From Cryptomeria japonica (taxonomy: Eukaryota > Streptophyta > Pinopsida > Cupressales > Cupressaceae), in the NCBI RefSeq assembly GCF_030272615.1, contig NC_081405.1:19488547-19552546 (forward strand): DNA of 64,000 nt, given 5' to 3'. Positions 24,101 through 36,294 of the stretch are shown one piece after another (within the stretch, counting starts at the first letter, position 1; each line of letters starts with the position of its first letter). A program made the position numbers and the translations under genes. The notes beneath the pieces were generated by a model, which worked only from the letters and a program-made list of their open reading frames with translations, made no database searches and had not been told where the DNA came from.

Positions 24101-25719
24101 TGTAGACGTATTAATCTGACCACTTTCCTAAATGAATATTTAATATTTATTTTAACCCTATTTCTCCTATTAATTAAATTCTATTTAATTAATTTCTTCA
24201 TATTCATCTATTTGATTAAATGAATCTCAATTTATTTAATTAAGTTCACCTGAACCTTTTCTAGCCTTTAATTAAATAAAATCACTCTATGAATATTTAA
24301 TATTTATTTTAACCCCATTTCTCCTATTAATTAAATTTTATTTAATTGATTTCTTCATATTCATCTATTTGATTAAATGAATTACTCAATTTCTTTAATT
24401 AAGTTCACCTGAACCTTTTCTACCCTTTAATTAAATAAAATCACTTTATTTAATTAAAATCCTCTTTCTCCCTTTTTATTTAAATTTACATTTAATTAAA
24501 TTGATCCTTGCAAATAAATAAATCTAATTTATTTATTTAAATCCCCCACTTGTATTTATACAAGTTGCATCTATTTTAGTTGAAATGAAGTAATCTTATT
24601 TTAATTAAAAACATTTTTCCTCTGCTTGCATTTTTCTACATCTCCCACTTGCCTCCTAAACCCCTTCTAGATTCTTCTAATCAATTCCAATTTAGCCTAA
24701 TTCATTTCCTAATTATTGTGACAATCCTAAGCAAAGAAAAGTCACTTCTCAAAGCCTCCAAAGTCTTCAATAACCATTAAAGGCTTCATGTCCTTAACAA
24801 GTTAACCATCAAAGTCTTCCAAACCATTTAAGGCTCTTACATAACCATTAATGGTTAACTCAACCTTCTTGCATGATTAGAGAGTTTCTCTCTAACTCAA
24901 CCCTCATCTAACCCAAGGGTCTCATCAAGCATTCATGGCTTCAACCTTGGTTATCCCTTTAACCCTTGCACAAGAGTTTACCCCTTGGATAAAAGCTTTA
25001 TCCAATGGATGACCCTAACTTAACCTTAACCCTTACCTCCTAAGATAACCTTCACGTCTTCTCAAGCATTTAATGCTTCTTTCATCTCCTCTCAAACAAC
25101 CTCTTGTTGACAATTGCCACCATTTCATTGGTGAGAATTGTAAACGTGGATTGATTAACTTTCAATCCTGGCCCTTGTTAAGATTATCTAATCTTAACCA
25201 TCCATTGTCCTATTTTCCCTATAAATAGAGTTCTCATTCTCTCATTTTGATAGATCCAAGTCCTTATGCATCAAACTTATAGTCTAATTACTAAAAATTT
25301 TTGCCTCTCTTTGTTAAATTATCACAATAGCATTTAGAAGCATTTTATATCATAGAATATCCATGTTAGACTAGTATATCATGTTAGGATAAATTTATTA
25401 ATCCTTTATCATAAACATCATCTTCATACTAGCTTAATCATCATAATTTTAATATCATACATGTTTTAGGAATACATTCATGCATAATAATCAAATGTCA
25501 CTCATTCTTGGAGTTGTCATTCCCAAGTCACTTTGCTTAGTGATTTGAGAGCAAAGACATTGACTTTAGGGATCCTGTGAGATAGAGAACAATGGGACAC
25601 CCCTTGGAAAGTTGAGCTATTTCAATATAGTTCCTATAACTTGCACCAAGAGTCTCATTGGTGTGTGGGTCTTTTGAATTCGACTTTTATGCTCTTGTCG
25701 CCCTCATTCCCCGCATACA
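24101..25719 (+). mobile_element. Tat-type gypsy element, 3' LTR
   Basis: It runs from TGTAGACG to ...CCCCGCATACA (1619 bp). It is about 157 bp longer than the 5' LTR because a ~160-bp segment (24132-24290) is repeated at 24293-24460. The TATA-like box is at 25220-25228. The following bases are acaac, and no matching duplication exists at the left border because that side has been rearranged. Confidence 0.92.
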
Positions 25720-25749
25720 ACAACTAGTAAAGAGGAAAAGGTATGCAAA

Positions 25750-26830
25750 AATGTTAAGTCCCCATATGGTCTCAAATAGGCTCCTAGAGCTTGGTATAAT
25801 ATAATTAATGAACATCTACTAAAACATGGTTTCACTAGGCATCCATATGATCTGAATCTCTACCTCAAGGATCAAGGGGGGATATAGTGATCATTAATAT
25901 ATATGTTGATGACTTAGTTATCATAGGAAGCTCAGAAGCAATGGTTCAGGAAACCCAAAATGATCTCATAAAGGCTTTTGATATGATAGATGTCAGGCTA
26001 CTATACTATTATCTAGGGTTAGAGGTATGGAAAACAAATCACCGTATCTTTGTATCTCAAAGAAAATATGCCAAGACACTAATGAGAAGTTTACAATAAT
26101 GGATTCCAAACCCATTTCTACAACTATGGGATCAAGATTGCAGTCATCAATTTCAAATCCTTCCCCTTATTTGAATGTAACTCACTTTTGGCAAATGATT
26201 GGAGATTTGATTTACTTGACTTATACCATACCATATATCAGTTTTGATGTTAATTATCTTTCACAATGATATGCATTGGAAAGCAACAAAATGGGTCCTA
26301 AGGTATATACATGGTACAATGAATCATGGTTTGGAATATAAAAGGACTAATCAATTCTTCTTGACAGGGTATACAAATGCAAATAATGCAGGATCTATTG
26401 ATGATAGGAAATTCACATTTGTTTTTGTTTTCTTCTTAGGTTCAGGTCCTATTTCTTGGGGAAGTAAGAAGAAAGCCACAATTACTCATTCCTCAATAGA
26501 GGCAAAATATCGTGCAACAAGTGCCATAGTTTGTGAAACAGTTTGGTTACGTCACATGTTAGAAGGATTGGAGGTACCAAAAAAAAAACCTAAGATCATC
26601 TATTGTGACAATCAGAGTGTTCTCAAGCTTGTTTGAAACTCAATGTTTCATAAACAAACCAAGCATATTGAAGTTGGCTGTCACTTCATAAAAGAACATG
26701 TTCAACAAAATAATGTTAAACTCCAATTTTGCTCTGCACAGGTTCAACATGCTGACATCTTCACCAAGCCTCTTGCACGTGTGAAGTTCAATTTTTTCTA
26801 GGATTATCTTATTAGTATTTTAAATCAATG
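25750..26830 (+). pseudogene. Ty1/copia RT and RNase H, 3' fragment
   Basis: This is the end of a copia polyprotein. A broken RT start reads around 25763-25880 (SPYGLKQAPRAWY-like, with frame errors). The active site IYVDDLVIIGSS lies at about 25895-25930, and SQRKYAKTLM follows. RNase H spans about 26244-26636 with WVLRYIHGT, GPISWGSKKKATITHSSIEAKYRA and CDNQSVLKL. The tail KHIEVGCHFIKEHV and ADIFTKPLA reaches about 26790. Stops and frame shifts are present. The 5' part of this element is missing on the left, where the gypsy element ends. Confidence 0.93.
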
Positions 26831-26833
26831 ATG

Positions 26834-27025
26834 TAATAAGGGGAAAATGTTGGCATATTCCATCGTTTACCCATACAACTTGCTTGATTTGTTATGTTTT
26901 GTTTGTTTTGATACACGTAACAATTTTTTATTTGTTGTGAACCTTGTGAGTGCCATTTAATGCACTCTGTTCACCATCATTAGATGTATATAAAACCATC
27001 TCATAATGAATTTTATTCATTTGAT
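26834..27025 (+). mobile_element. Copia polypurine tract and 3' LTR start (truncated)
   Basis: aataaggggaaaa at 26834-26846 precedes a TGTTGGCATATT LTR start at 26848. LTR-like sequence continues to roughly 27025, where the style changes to that of the next element. The right border is a judgement. Confidence 0.6.
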
Positions 27026-29954
27026 TTCTCCACCAAATTTTATAAGAGTCCCATTCAAAATCCATTCCTATCATGCCAAAGTATGGACTCCTTCCAAGAA
27101 TCCCCCATACATATCCAAACTCATAACACATGTCAAGAGGACACTCCAAAGTTAAAAGAAACGAGTCCTAATATAATCAAGATCAAGATACCATGACTCT
27201 CCAATCTCATCCAATTTTTGGCCAAGATCCCACCTATCAATATTCTTATGAAGATCCACTCATCCTTTTGTATTCCATCCATGATGCTCCCCTTTCATCT
27301 CAAGAACAAACATCCTTCCAAGTCCCATTCATAATCCACCTCTTGGGCAAGATCGTGATATCTTTTCCACCCCATCCAATAATCTCATTCAAAATCAAGA
27401 GAAAAATGCAAATACCAATAATCCTATTCCAAGTCAAGTTATCAAAGTTTCCCTTCACCTCCATCTTATAATCCTCCATATCCACCTGAAGATCCCATCA
27501 TCTCTTCATATCCCCCTCATGGTCCTAATCTTCCACAAGATCCCATTGCCTCTACCCAAGTTGTTCATGAATCCCCTACATATCAAGTTGCTTCCTCCAC
27601 TTTCATCCGACCTAGTCTACTCCATGATCTTATCATTTCTTCCATACCATATCCTTCTCAAAATGGACTCACGTCTTGTTTAAAAAATAGCAAGTACCCC
27701 ATTGGTAAACATATTTGTCAATGCATGCATTATCAAGGCAAAGGGTTAAACTTACATGAACAAGGCATATTAGAACCCCTTCATATCAAAGAAAATCCTG
27801 ATGGTCATGGCCTCAACTACATAGCTCACTCTCGAGATGTTTGTATCCCTTCTAAATCCCACATCCCTCCATCTAAACCCAAACATATACATTCCGCATC
27901 CTCCAAATTTTTTTTGGGTCCTTATATCCCAAAATCAAAGCCTTCATCCCTTACATCTATCTTAGGTCCTTATATCCCTCCATACACTATTGATATTACC
28001 CCTACCTTACAATCCTCTCACCCTACCATAACTCAATATTAGCAAAGGCACACATATTTGAGAACCTTCCAACCATCTATCTACATCAACCCATCCAAAA
28101 GACCTTCATACAATTCCTATCCAACCATAGATCCCATTCCTCTTGGAAGTAATTTGGATGCCAAACATAAAATCCATAAGTCCAAAAATCCACATGCATT
28201 CAAGATCAACATGTCTCATGTAAAATATATGTAAACATAAATAAATACTCGATCCGAAAGAAAAAAGAAATATCCAAAAGACCACAAAGGCCTATCAAGA
28301 AAAAAGAAAAATCCAAAACTATGTGGGTTCCTAAATTGCTCAAAGAAGCAATGCATTCCAAAGAACCACAAAGAAAAGAAAAATCAAAATTGTTAACCAA
28401 ACTTGTTATTCACAAGGATTCCTTCATTCCTCCATCTAAAAATCTCTCACCTTTCATACCTATTTTGGGTCTCTATTTCCAAAAATTCACTATCTTAAAT
28501 CCTCCATCACCTCCTTTATCCATTTTGGGTCCTTTTTCCTTATGTCCCAAAATTTATAGCCACTCTTCTATCAAAATCTCAAAATTGAAAATCTTTTTTT
28601 CTTTCATTATTCCGCAACCCCTCAAGGTGTGTGCCAATGTTGATCTTGCCAACATTTCCATCCATTCATACACAAGTCTTCCAATACCCCATCCATTATC
28701 CAATACCTATTTTCCATTCTTCCCTTCCTTTTATCCAATCTTTTGCATAAATATTTATCTCGTTACATCTCCTCATCCATCTCATATCTTTATTCATCAT
28801 CCTACAAACATCTTTGAGCATGCCTTCATGATCATGGTCCATTGCAACACATATTTCAAGGGTACCATCCAAACAAACAAAACGCTTGAGTCCTTCCTCA
28901 ATCTCATATAATGCAAAAAAGTGGAAAAAAAGAAATAATTCATCCATAATAAGCTACCTCTGTCTTTCTCCTATCCATCTCCATCTTAGCAGTTCTTCAT
29001 TCATTCATAATGTTCCTTGCCTTGCTAGACATTGAGGGCATGCAAATACATCTTTCTTGTGACCCAAAAATCCTTAAAAATTACTAAAAATCATAAAAAG
29101 TCTTGAAAAAATCCATAAAAATTAGATACAACCATGAAAAAAATCCATTAAAAAAATGCCTTGAAAAAAAAGAAGACATAAAAATCGAATAATTAATCAA
29201 GCAAATCCAAAGCAATAAACTATCCCTAGCAAAAATGAACGTGTAAGCAGATACGTAGCATAACAAACATCATGCCAACCAAATCAAGCGACAACAAACG
29301 AACAATCAATCAAGTCTTCAATTAACTCGATCACATGTCTAATCAATCAATTAATCAATCCCTATCTATCATTCATCAACTTGTCTTATAAAAGAAAGGG
29401 TACACTCAAAAAAAGACAAATCGATCTTATATGGGGTATTACATCTCTGGGACCCGACATTATCATTATCATTATCAATCAAGCAATCAACATAGACAAA
29501 GATCAATATGGATGTTGACTCAGTTGGTCAAGTTTGTCTTATCTTTTGTTGATTTGTCTCGAGTCATTTTCCTATGCGACTCAAGGATGTCCACAAGTGA
29601 GTAGAGGAGTCAAGATGGTTTGTGATCCTTTTTCTTTGTTTGTTGTTTGTGTGTGCTTTCATGAAGTCTTGGGGCACAAGTACTTTGAATGTGTATGTTG
29701 GTACATTCATTCGACAACTATCCTATGCAAAAATGAAGTCAGGGATCACTATGCTTGTGACTATTGTACATACCTCAACCCTTAATCCAACAACCCTAGA
29801 ATGGATGTAGAGACTCCTTGTCTACAATATGTATGTTAATGCAATGGGAAAGAATCTACACCTTGACCTTTCATACCTTAGTGCAAAGACCTCCATTTGT
29901 CATATAATAAGGCTCAATGATGAAATTGTCATATCACCTAACATGCACAAGAAT
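27026..29954 (+). mobile_element. 3' internal region of a second gypsy element
   Basis: Pro/Ser/His-rich, C-rich plus-strand sequence with short open stretches: 27193-27471; 27725-28042 (repeated LGPYIP phrases); 28321-28911 (starts WVPKLLKEAMHSKEPQ, ends VHCNTYFKGTIQTNKTLES). I do not recognise a domain. The repeated 'tttgggtcc' and 'tatatccc' phrases suggest a degenerate repetitive coding or spacer region behind pol. It leads, after a nested LINE, to a polypurine tract and LTR at 32148-33301. From 28912 to 29954 I see no gene. Confidence 0.5.
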
Positions 29955-29967
29955 TTGAGATTGTTTT
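29955..29967 (+). repeat. LINE target-site duplication, left copy (13 bp)
   Basis: TTGAGATTGTTTT here matches 31706-31718 exactly and marks the insertion borders of the minus-strand LINE. Confidence 0.75.
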
Positions 29968-31705
29968 TTATTTAAAAAGCAACGTTAACTAGGGTGCTGA
30001 CCCTTAACAAAGTCATAAACTATCAAAAAAGAAAGAAAATCCTATAGGCAAAAAGACAACACATCGGAGCAAGTCCGGGATTAACAAGTTTGAACAAAGG
30101 AAACTTGTCCAACCTTCAACAACAAAGACCGAACTCAAGAAGGGGTATGGAGACCCGATCCAAGGGGGGGCTGAGAGGACTTCCCCTTCCGCATGTGACA
30201 AACAACAGTCCAGGTGATACTGTTATCGGGGCCATCAAGGGAATGACCAAGCAGTAAGGAACTCGCTTGTGAACCATCAGTGAAGCTAGCAGTAGGCTGT
30301 TGCAAGACAACAGTCAACTACTGCAGAACAGGAGAAGAAGGTTGTTGTAGAATAGAAGGCTGCTACAGAGCATCAGAAGAAGAACCAGTAGGTGTAGAGA
30401 GAAGCTGCAAATTAGAGGCAACAGGGTCCGTCGGGGCAAGAGGAGCCAAAACAATGGAATCCACAACAACATCAACAGTAGTAGAAGGCACCTCAACCTC
30501 CTGAGAGGAACCATCCAAATCAAATTCAACATCATAGATGGTCAAGTGATCAACAGTAGCATCCTTCCACTAGGTAGCAACACCTTTGTGGTGTGAGATA
30601 GAGCAGTCCGAAGCAAGATGGCCCGTAGAGAAACATTTTCGACAGCGGACGGGAAGACCCTCAAAGTCTAATAGTTGTGTCCAAGGCCGATCACCAACCA
30701 TAAGAACCACATCTCCCGGGAGAGGCAAAGAGATGTCAATATCAACAAGGATGCGAGAAAAGGTAGTATGGCCCATAGAAGACGTGACATCATCCACCTT
30801 TAAGAATCGGCCTAAAGAGTTACCAATAGTCTCATAGCAAGAAAGCTCCAAAAAATGGAGAGGGAGATTAGGAAGGAAAACCCAAACTGGATGCACATTA
30901 AGTGGTTCAGTGAGAGGGTTGAAAGAAGTTGTCCAAGGCTTAACAGAGAGGGGGTGAACTCCCCAAGCCCACAACTTTCCCAAAACCAGATCCCTATCAG
31001 CCAAAGAAGTAAAAGAAGCTATAAAAAATCCCTTAGCACAAGGAAAAAGCTCAACACTATGAGCTATCAAAGGCCTTCAGGAGTCACTCACCTAATGATG
31101 GAGGTCAGGAAGTGAAGGCCAGAGCCCACAGAATCTGCAAACTAATGCACAGTGTTGGTAGAACCCAATGTTGTCCACAACATCCTGCCCACAAACCACT
31201 ACAGGGGAGGATTTGGCATAGGGAAGAGGACGAACACCCTTGGAGGGTTGGGTAGTAGACCTGGCCACACAAGCAAAGCTACGCTTGCTAGCAAAGGAAG
31301 GCTTGGACGGAACCTTAGCACCAGTAGCAGTCGGTTGAGAACCATAATCAAGAGCTAAAGAGTCAGCAACAACAACACTCTCTAGGAGGACATCCACAAG
31401 AGGGGGATCTGAAAGGGAATCTCCCACACGGGGAGCACTAGAACCACCACCAGCAAGCGGGAAGACCACCGCAGGAACATGGGAGTCGTAGGGAAGAGGC
31501 AGCGCATAGGTAGCGACAGTCAGGTCCCCAGAGAAGCCAACGCCCAAGGGGGGAGGGAGCAGAGCTAGTGAGGAAGAAGGAGGGACACCGCACCCAGACA
31601 GAGCAAAGGCGCCACACCCAAGCAACAGTCGAAATGCAGAGGCGGAAACCTGATGCGGGTGAAGACATTTCAAAAAAATTATTTACTAAGAAATTGTTTA
31701 AGAAA
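29968..31705 (-). mobile_element. Short LINE derivative carrying only ORF1
   Basis: Its 3' end (left) has a short T-run (poly(A) on the minus strand) and a tail reading gttaagggtcagcaccct then gttaacgttgctttttaa on the minus strand, typical of plant LINE 3' ends. The body is ORF1 alone, with no endonuclease or RT. Perfect 13-bp duplications bracket about 1.74 kb. It sits inside the second gypsy element's 3' region and is younger than it. Confidence 0.75.
30135..31673 (-). pseudogene. LINE ORF1 (DUF4283-type RNA-binding protein)
   Basis: This is the nucleic-acid-binding ORF1 protein of a plant LINE. It reads in one frame of about 513 codons with a few stops (31092-31094, about 31078, 30570-30572 and others). 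The N-terminus is Pro/Ser/Gly-rich. The DUF4283-like core follows from about 31070 (GFFIASFTSLADRDLVL, HPVWVFLPNLPLHFLE, IGNSLGRFLKVDD, YxRILVDIDIS-type). A CCHC knuckle CRKCFSTGHLASDC lies at about 30600-30645, then an acidic and Ser/Thr-rich tail. No frameshift is seen, so inactivation is mild and fairly recent. The true start may be upstream if the element is 5' truncated. Confidence 0.85.
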
Positions 31706-31718
31706 TTGAGATTGTTTT
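31706..31718 (+). repeat. LINE target-site duplication, right copy (13 bp)
   Basis: TTGAGATTGTTTT, identical to 29955-29967. Confidence 0.75.
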
Positions 31719-32147
31719 ATCATCCTATCTCATCTATTATATCCATTAATAGATTCTATTCCTTAACCATTCCTCACTTCTTACTAATCATTCTTCACTT
31801 TCGTCATATTTCATCTTTCATCCAAGCAATCTAATCAATCAATCAATCGATTGATCAATTCACAAATCACCCCATTCTATCTATTCTATTTAAATTGAGC
31901 ATGTCTTCAACTCTAATATCAATCATCTATCAACTAATATTCTTCCTTTCTTATTAACTATTCTTCACTTTCATCATATTTCCTCTTTCATCTAACATTC
32001 TTCTTCTTTCAAGAGATCATTATGTCCTTTTATACATAAACAATCTCTCGAGGGGGCATATTACCTCTATCCCATTGTCCTTAGGGCATATTGGGGCAGA
32101 TTTTTCTTTAATTTTCTTTGAAACAATGCTTGAATACGCATTGTCTC
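31719..32147 (+). mobile_element. Second gypsy element, internal 3' end
   Basis: Non-coding sequence with repeated 'cattcttcactttc' and 'atcaatcaatcga' phrases that continues the region left of the LINE and ends at the polypurine tract. Confidence 0.55.
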
Positions 32148-32161
32148 AAAGAGGGGCAAAA
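32143..32161 (+). other. Polypurine tract of the second gypsy element
   Basis: ctcaaagaggggcaaaa, nearly the same string as in the Tat element, directly precedes TGTAGAC. Confidence 0.8.
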
Positions 32162-33301
32162 TGTAGACACCTAAACTTGTCCCAAGCTTGCGAACATCAA
32201 TTTTACTAACTGTTCTCCTTGATAATTAAATAATCTTAGCTATTTAATTATTTTATCTTTATTCTTCCAAATTGGCATTATTCCTCCAATTCCATAATCA
32301 ATTCACAATTACACATTCTCTATCTAATATTAACTGAATAATATTATTATTTAATTAATTGTAATTATTAATTTTAATTAAATAATCTTAATTGTTTAAT
32401 TAAGTTCAATTTCTACTATAGACCCACAATTAATTAATTATTTTAAAATTATTTAATTGGCTAATGATGTCCTCTTAATTAAATAAAATTTCAAATTTAT
32501 TTAATTTCATTTATCACTCATTTCAAATTAATTTCATTTTCTTTCAAATTCAAATTCAATTATTCCCTTCCATTTTTCCAAATTTATTAAATAGTTTTAA
32601 ATTATTTGATATAATTACTAATTACCATTTTCTTCTAGATAATTAAATAAATTTAATTATTTTCATATCCATTAATTAAATAATTCTTGAAATTAATTAA
32701 TTAAAAATCTTTCCTCAAATTAAAAAATGAAAACAAATATTTTAATTTATGTTTCAATGGTTTTCGAAAATCTATCCTCAAATTCGAAAATGGAAAGAAA
32801 TATCTTTATTTATTTTTATTGAGTTTCAAAAGTAAGCAATTTGGAAACTTATTTTATTTTCTTAATTTTAAAATGGAAAATAAGATACGCACATCTAAAA
32901 ATTGGAAACTTTCCATTTTCTTCTTCAGTCTATCTTATCTTCATGTTCTCTAATCCAATCTTGGCCATTCATCCCTTTGGGATGAAATCAATCTCAACTG
33001 TTCAATCAACCTTTAATCTCTATTTAAACTGACAGCTTTTCTCATATTTGGTTAACCACTATCTTTAAATTCTTGTGCATCAAGTACTCATAATTGCGAT
33101 TCTGAGAGCCATTATAAAACACAAGAAAAAAAAAAGAATAAAGGAGGGAAGATAATTGGTGATCAACATTGGTTTTCTTTGAGTTTTATTGTTTAATTTG
33201 TTGATTTTCTATTAGTATTCCTTCATTCGGATTTGTTTTGAGATTTATGCAATAGTGTAGGTTTGTAGTTGCCTAGCATTGTTATCGTAGCATTCCCCTC
33301 A
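32162..33301 (+). mobile_element. 3' LTR of the second gypsy element
   Basis: It starts TGTAGACACC after the polypurine tract and ends about ...CATTCCCCTCA (1140 bp). Its first seven bases match the Tat LTR, but the rest differs. It is AT-rich with repeated TTAATTAAATAA and 'tcaaattcgaaaatgg' phrases. The 5' LTR is not in the window, so the element is truncated on the left. Confidence 0.7.
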
Positions 33302-33341
33302 ATATCTCAAAAAAAATATACATACATATAGTTATATATTT

Positions 33342-33353
33342 GCACACGCGCGC

Positions 33354-33414
<61 letters not shown>

Positions 33415-33503
33415 TATATATGTATATGTATATGTATTATGTATATGTATATGTATATCCATGTGTATATATGTGTGTGTGTGTACACACACACACACAC
33501 ACA
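33342..33503 (+). repeat. (CA)n and (TATG)n microsatellites
   Basis: A CA run at 33342-33411 is followed by tatgta units and a second CA run at about 33485-33503. Apparent open frames here are low-complexity artefacts. Confidence 0.95.
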
Positions 33504-33511
33504 TATATACC

Positions 33512-33923
33512 TGTCATCCCCCAAAAAAATGGACCTCAAATTGTTGTTCTTGAAGCATATCCCTACAATCCCACCACCCCCATTCCCAAAATGCCACAGA
33601 ACATATCAAATCAATGCTAAATACAACTATTTTCCCTTAGATGAGATTGTTTGCCAATAAGTTTGTGCCTCTAAAATGGAAAACGTGCTTGGAAATGTAG
33701 TCATGAAAAGAGCCTAGGTAGAAAAACAATGTTGACAATGGGATATGTCATTTGACAAAGAAAGTTTGAACCCTTTCAAGATTTACCTAGTTGAGACCTA
33801 TAATATGAAACACAATGAACAATAGGTGGTTTGATAGTACTATCAAAGATTCTTGTCTTCAAAGGGACATGCATTTGGAAGAAATAATAAAGAGCTCGTA
33901 GATGCCAATACCAGAATGTTGTA
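33512..33923 (+). repeat. Direct duplication, copy 1
   Basis: It begins ccccaaaaaaatggacct and ends agatgccaataccagaat. It recurs at 37166-37714, where a (CA)n block is inserted after 'gaagcatat'. No gene is recognised in it. Confidence 0.85.
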
Positions 33924-33924
33924 C

Positions 33925-33990
33925 ATATATATTTATGTATACATACATACATACATACATATACATACATGCATACATACATACACATAT
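33925..33990 (+). repeat. (CATA)n microsatellite
   Basis: Runs of catacata with short interruptions. Confidence 0.9.
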
Positions 33991-34007
33991 AGTTATTCTC
34001 TCACCAA

Positions 34008-34857
34008 TGTAGGGGACTCCCCTAACACACCCAAAACACATACTCCTTTGCACCATATGAGGGTTACTCCACCCAAGATTCATGCATAGCATACCAAATA
34101 AATTTCATAGAAATTGCAAGAATAGAAATAACTGATTTTCTATTACTTCAATATAAAGAAACACGAATATTCAAAAATGACAATGCTCCTCATGGGCTTT
34201 ACCAATCCTGCAAGCAAAACTACAAGTCAACTCTCAAATGAAGGAGAACTCTTCTCAACTTCAAATTATCACTCCACGTTGAATAATCCACACCACTCTA
34301 GATGACCCACTCAAAACCTTGGATCAACTCTCAATGATCCAATCAATTCTGGGTGTTTAAACCTCTATCCCAAGCCCTTATGTATAGTTCTCTTATGCCT
34401 CTTGCAATTCTCATGCCCCCTCTAAGTGAGCAACACATAGCCAATATATAACCTTTCAACTTCCCTAAGAGGCCACCCAAAGAGGTGTCTTTTCACTTTT
34501 CCCAAGTGGGTGCCTAAAAAGATGTCTTTTCCAAAAAATTTGTAACCATTCAATAAATATGAGTGCATGACTCCTTCCCTTCCTTGGCACCACATCCAAA
34601 AGGGTATTTTTATGATTTTAGCATTATAAATAAATAAAAAAGGGCGTCCCATCTTGAAAATACAATTGCTTTTACATATAGCCCACATATATTTAATATT
34701 TTCAACCCCTTTATGCCCCCTTGGACACTTTCCTAGGTACCTAGAACACATATGCTTGCATTTATTTTTATTCAACTAACCTTAACTAAAATTTAAAATT
34801 AACAATATTCTTTGGATGATGCAGGATTGCCCTACACCCCTAGATGCTCCAACATCA
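34008..34857 (-). mobile_element. Low-coding LTR element, 3' LTR (minus strand)
   Basis: A direct repeat of 36295-37165 with ends TG...CA on the minus strand. The plus-strand left end is a near-palindrome, taggggactccccta. About 850 bp, with clear substitutions between the copies. Confidence 0.8.
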
Positions 34858-36294
34858 GACACTTGACATAGGCAAATTTTGTGATCTTGGTCTGACAAAA
34901 TGGAGTTGGATGGTAGAGCCACCCTTTTAGATTGCCAACAGTCTTTAGTGAACTCCATCACTGCAATAGGTTCCTCCAACTGGTTTTTCTTTATTCTCTT
35001 TCAACACCTAGCTAGAACAAGCATCCTTCTCTGATAACTCTTCTTTGCTCTTGTCTTCCTTGATGTGGAATTAGCTCTACCATAACCCGACCTCCTCCAC
35101 CAAATGTTGCTCCACTCAACATCCCTCCTCATCTCACCATTCAAAATTCCTCTTCTCTTCTTTGTGGGTTTTAACGCCCAAGTCTAGCCACCTCCACCAA
35201 ATACATTTTGCAACCGCCTCTATACCCACCACGACAATATACACCTCTCTAGCATCCTCATTTTTTACAACCAACCTCTTATTTCTTGGCTGCTCCACTC
35301 TTTCCATCATCCTCATGCCCTTCAAAGGACATTTTTCAACTTCTATTACATATTCATCTTCCACAACATCATCTTTCTTCTTTCATGTCTTCCCAAAGAC
35401 ATGCTCATTTATCTTCAATCAACGTGAGTCATTCTTCCTTGACTACTGCAATATCATCCACCGCTGCAACTTGTTCTTCACCTTCCTCTTTTGCTATCAA
35501 TATTTTCAAGCCTTCACAAAGACTTTTCTCTACTACAATCTCTTTCACCTTCTTCTCCAGGTCCTCTTCTAAGAAGATATTGATTCTTTGAATCTCCTCT
35601 AAGATGACATCCCCATCTTCATTAACCTCTTTCTCTATCACTGCTGCAACATCTTCAAATACCTTTATGTCCTCTAAAGGATTCTCATTTACTGCTACAC
35701 TCTCCTCTTTCTCACCCTCAACCTCTACAACTTCACCTTTTCTCTCTTCTTTCATGCTATTATTAAGACATATTGCTGCAATATTTCCTTTTTCCCATTT
35801 GCCTACATGCACAAATTCATTTACAAATGCATATTTGTTAGAAAAATAATGGAACTTCTTCATACCCACATTTTCCTCTTCTCTTATCTTTTCTATTTCT
35901 CATTTGGTTTCCCTGAAGTCTCTCATCATATCTCTCATTTCATTCATGTGCATTTTTTCTCTCTTGACAAGGATTGAAATTCTTAAGGGATTGTCTACAA
36001 CCAACCCCAAACTCTTCATCTTTTTCATTTTCACATACAAATTCCAATCAGTAACAAAATTCACATTCTATCTCTATCCAACAAATATTTCTTGAAGACG
36101 CACCTCTCACTTCCTCTACCCACTTTCTTTTAGTGGAGGAACTATGTGCACCTTCTAACCAACTTTAATCTCTATTGAAGGACAACCAACATGCTCTCAT
36201 ACACATTTCATCCAACCCAAGGTCCTGGTGTAGATTGCCTCACAGTCAACAATCTATCTACACACTTAAGATCTTTGGCTCTAATACCATTTGA
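34858..36294 (-). mobile_element. Internal region of the minus-strand low-coding LTR element
   Basis: Only 1.4 kb separates the LTRs and no gag-pol domain is visible, so it is a LARD/TRIM-like non-autonomous element. Minus-strand open stretches exist at 35869-35429 (very acidic, many Glu/Val: EERKGEVVEVEGEKEE) and 35364-35134. They could be a degenerate acidic protein or composition-driven. A host-derived insert is possible but unproven. Confidence 0.6.
36279..36290 (-). other. Primer-binding site, initiator-Met type
   Basis: On the minus strand this reads TGGTATTAGAGC four bases from the LTR end, one mismatch from TGGTATCAGAGC. It sets the orientation of the element. Confidence 0.8.

Noticed and set aside
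33282-33660. Open frames rich in Cys/Val, Thr/His or Tyr/Met on both strands
   Set aside because: They are translations of (CA)n and (TATG)n microsatellites.
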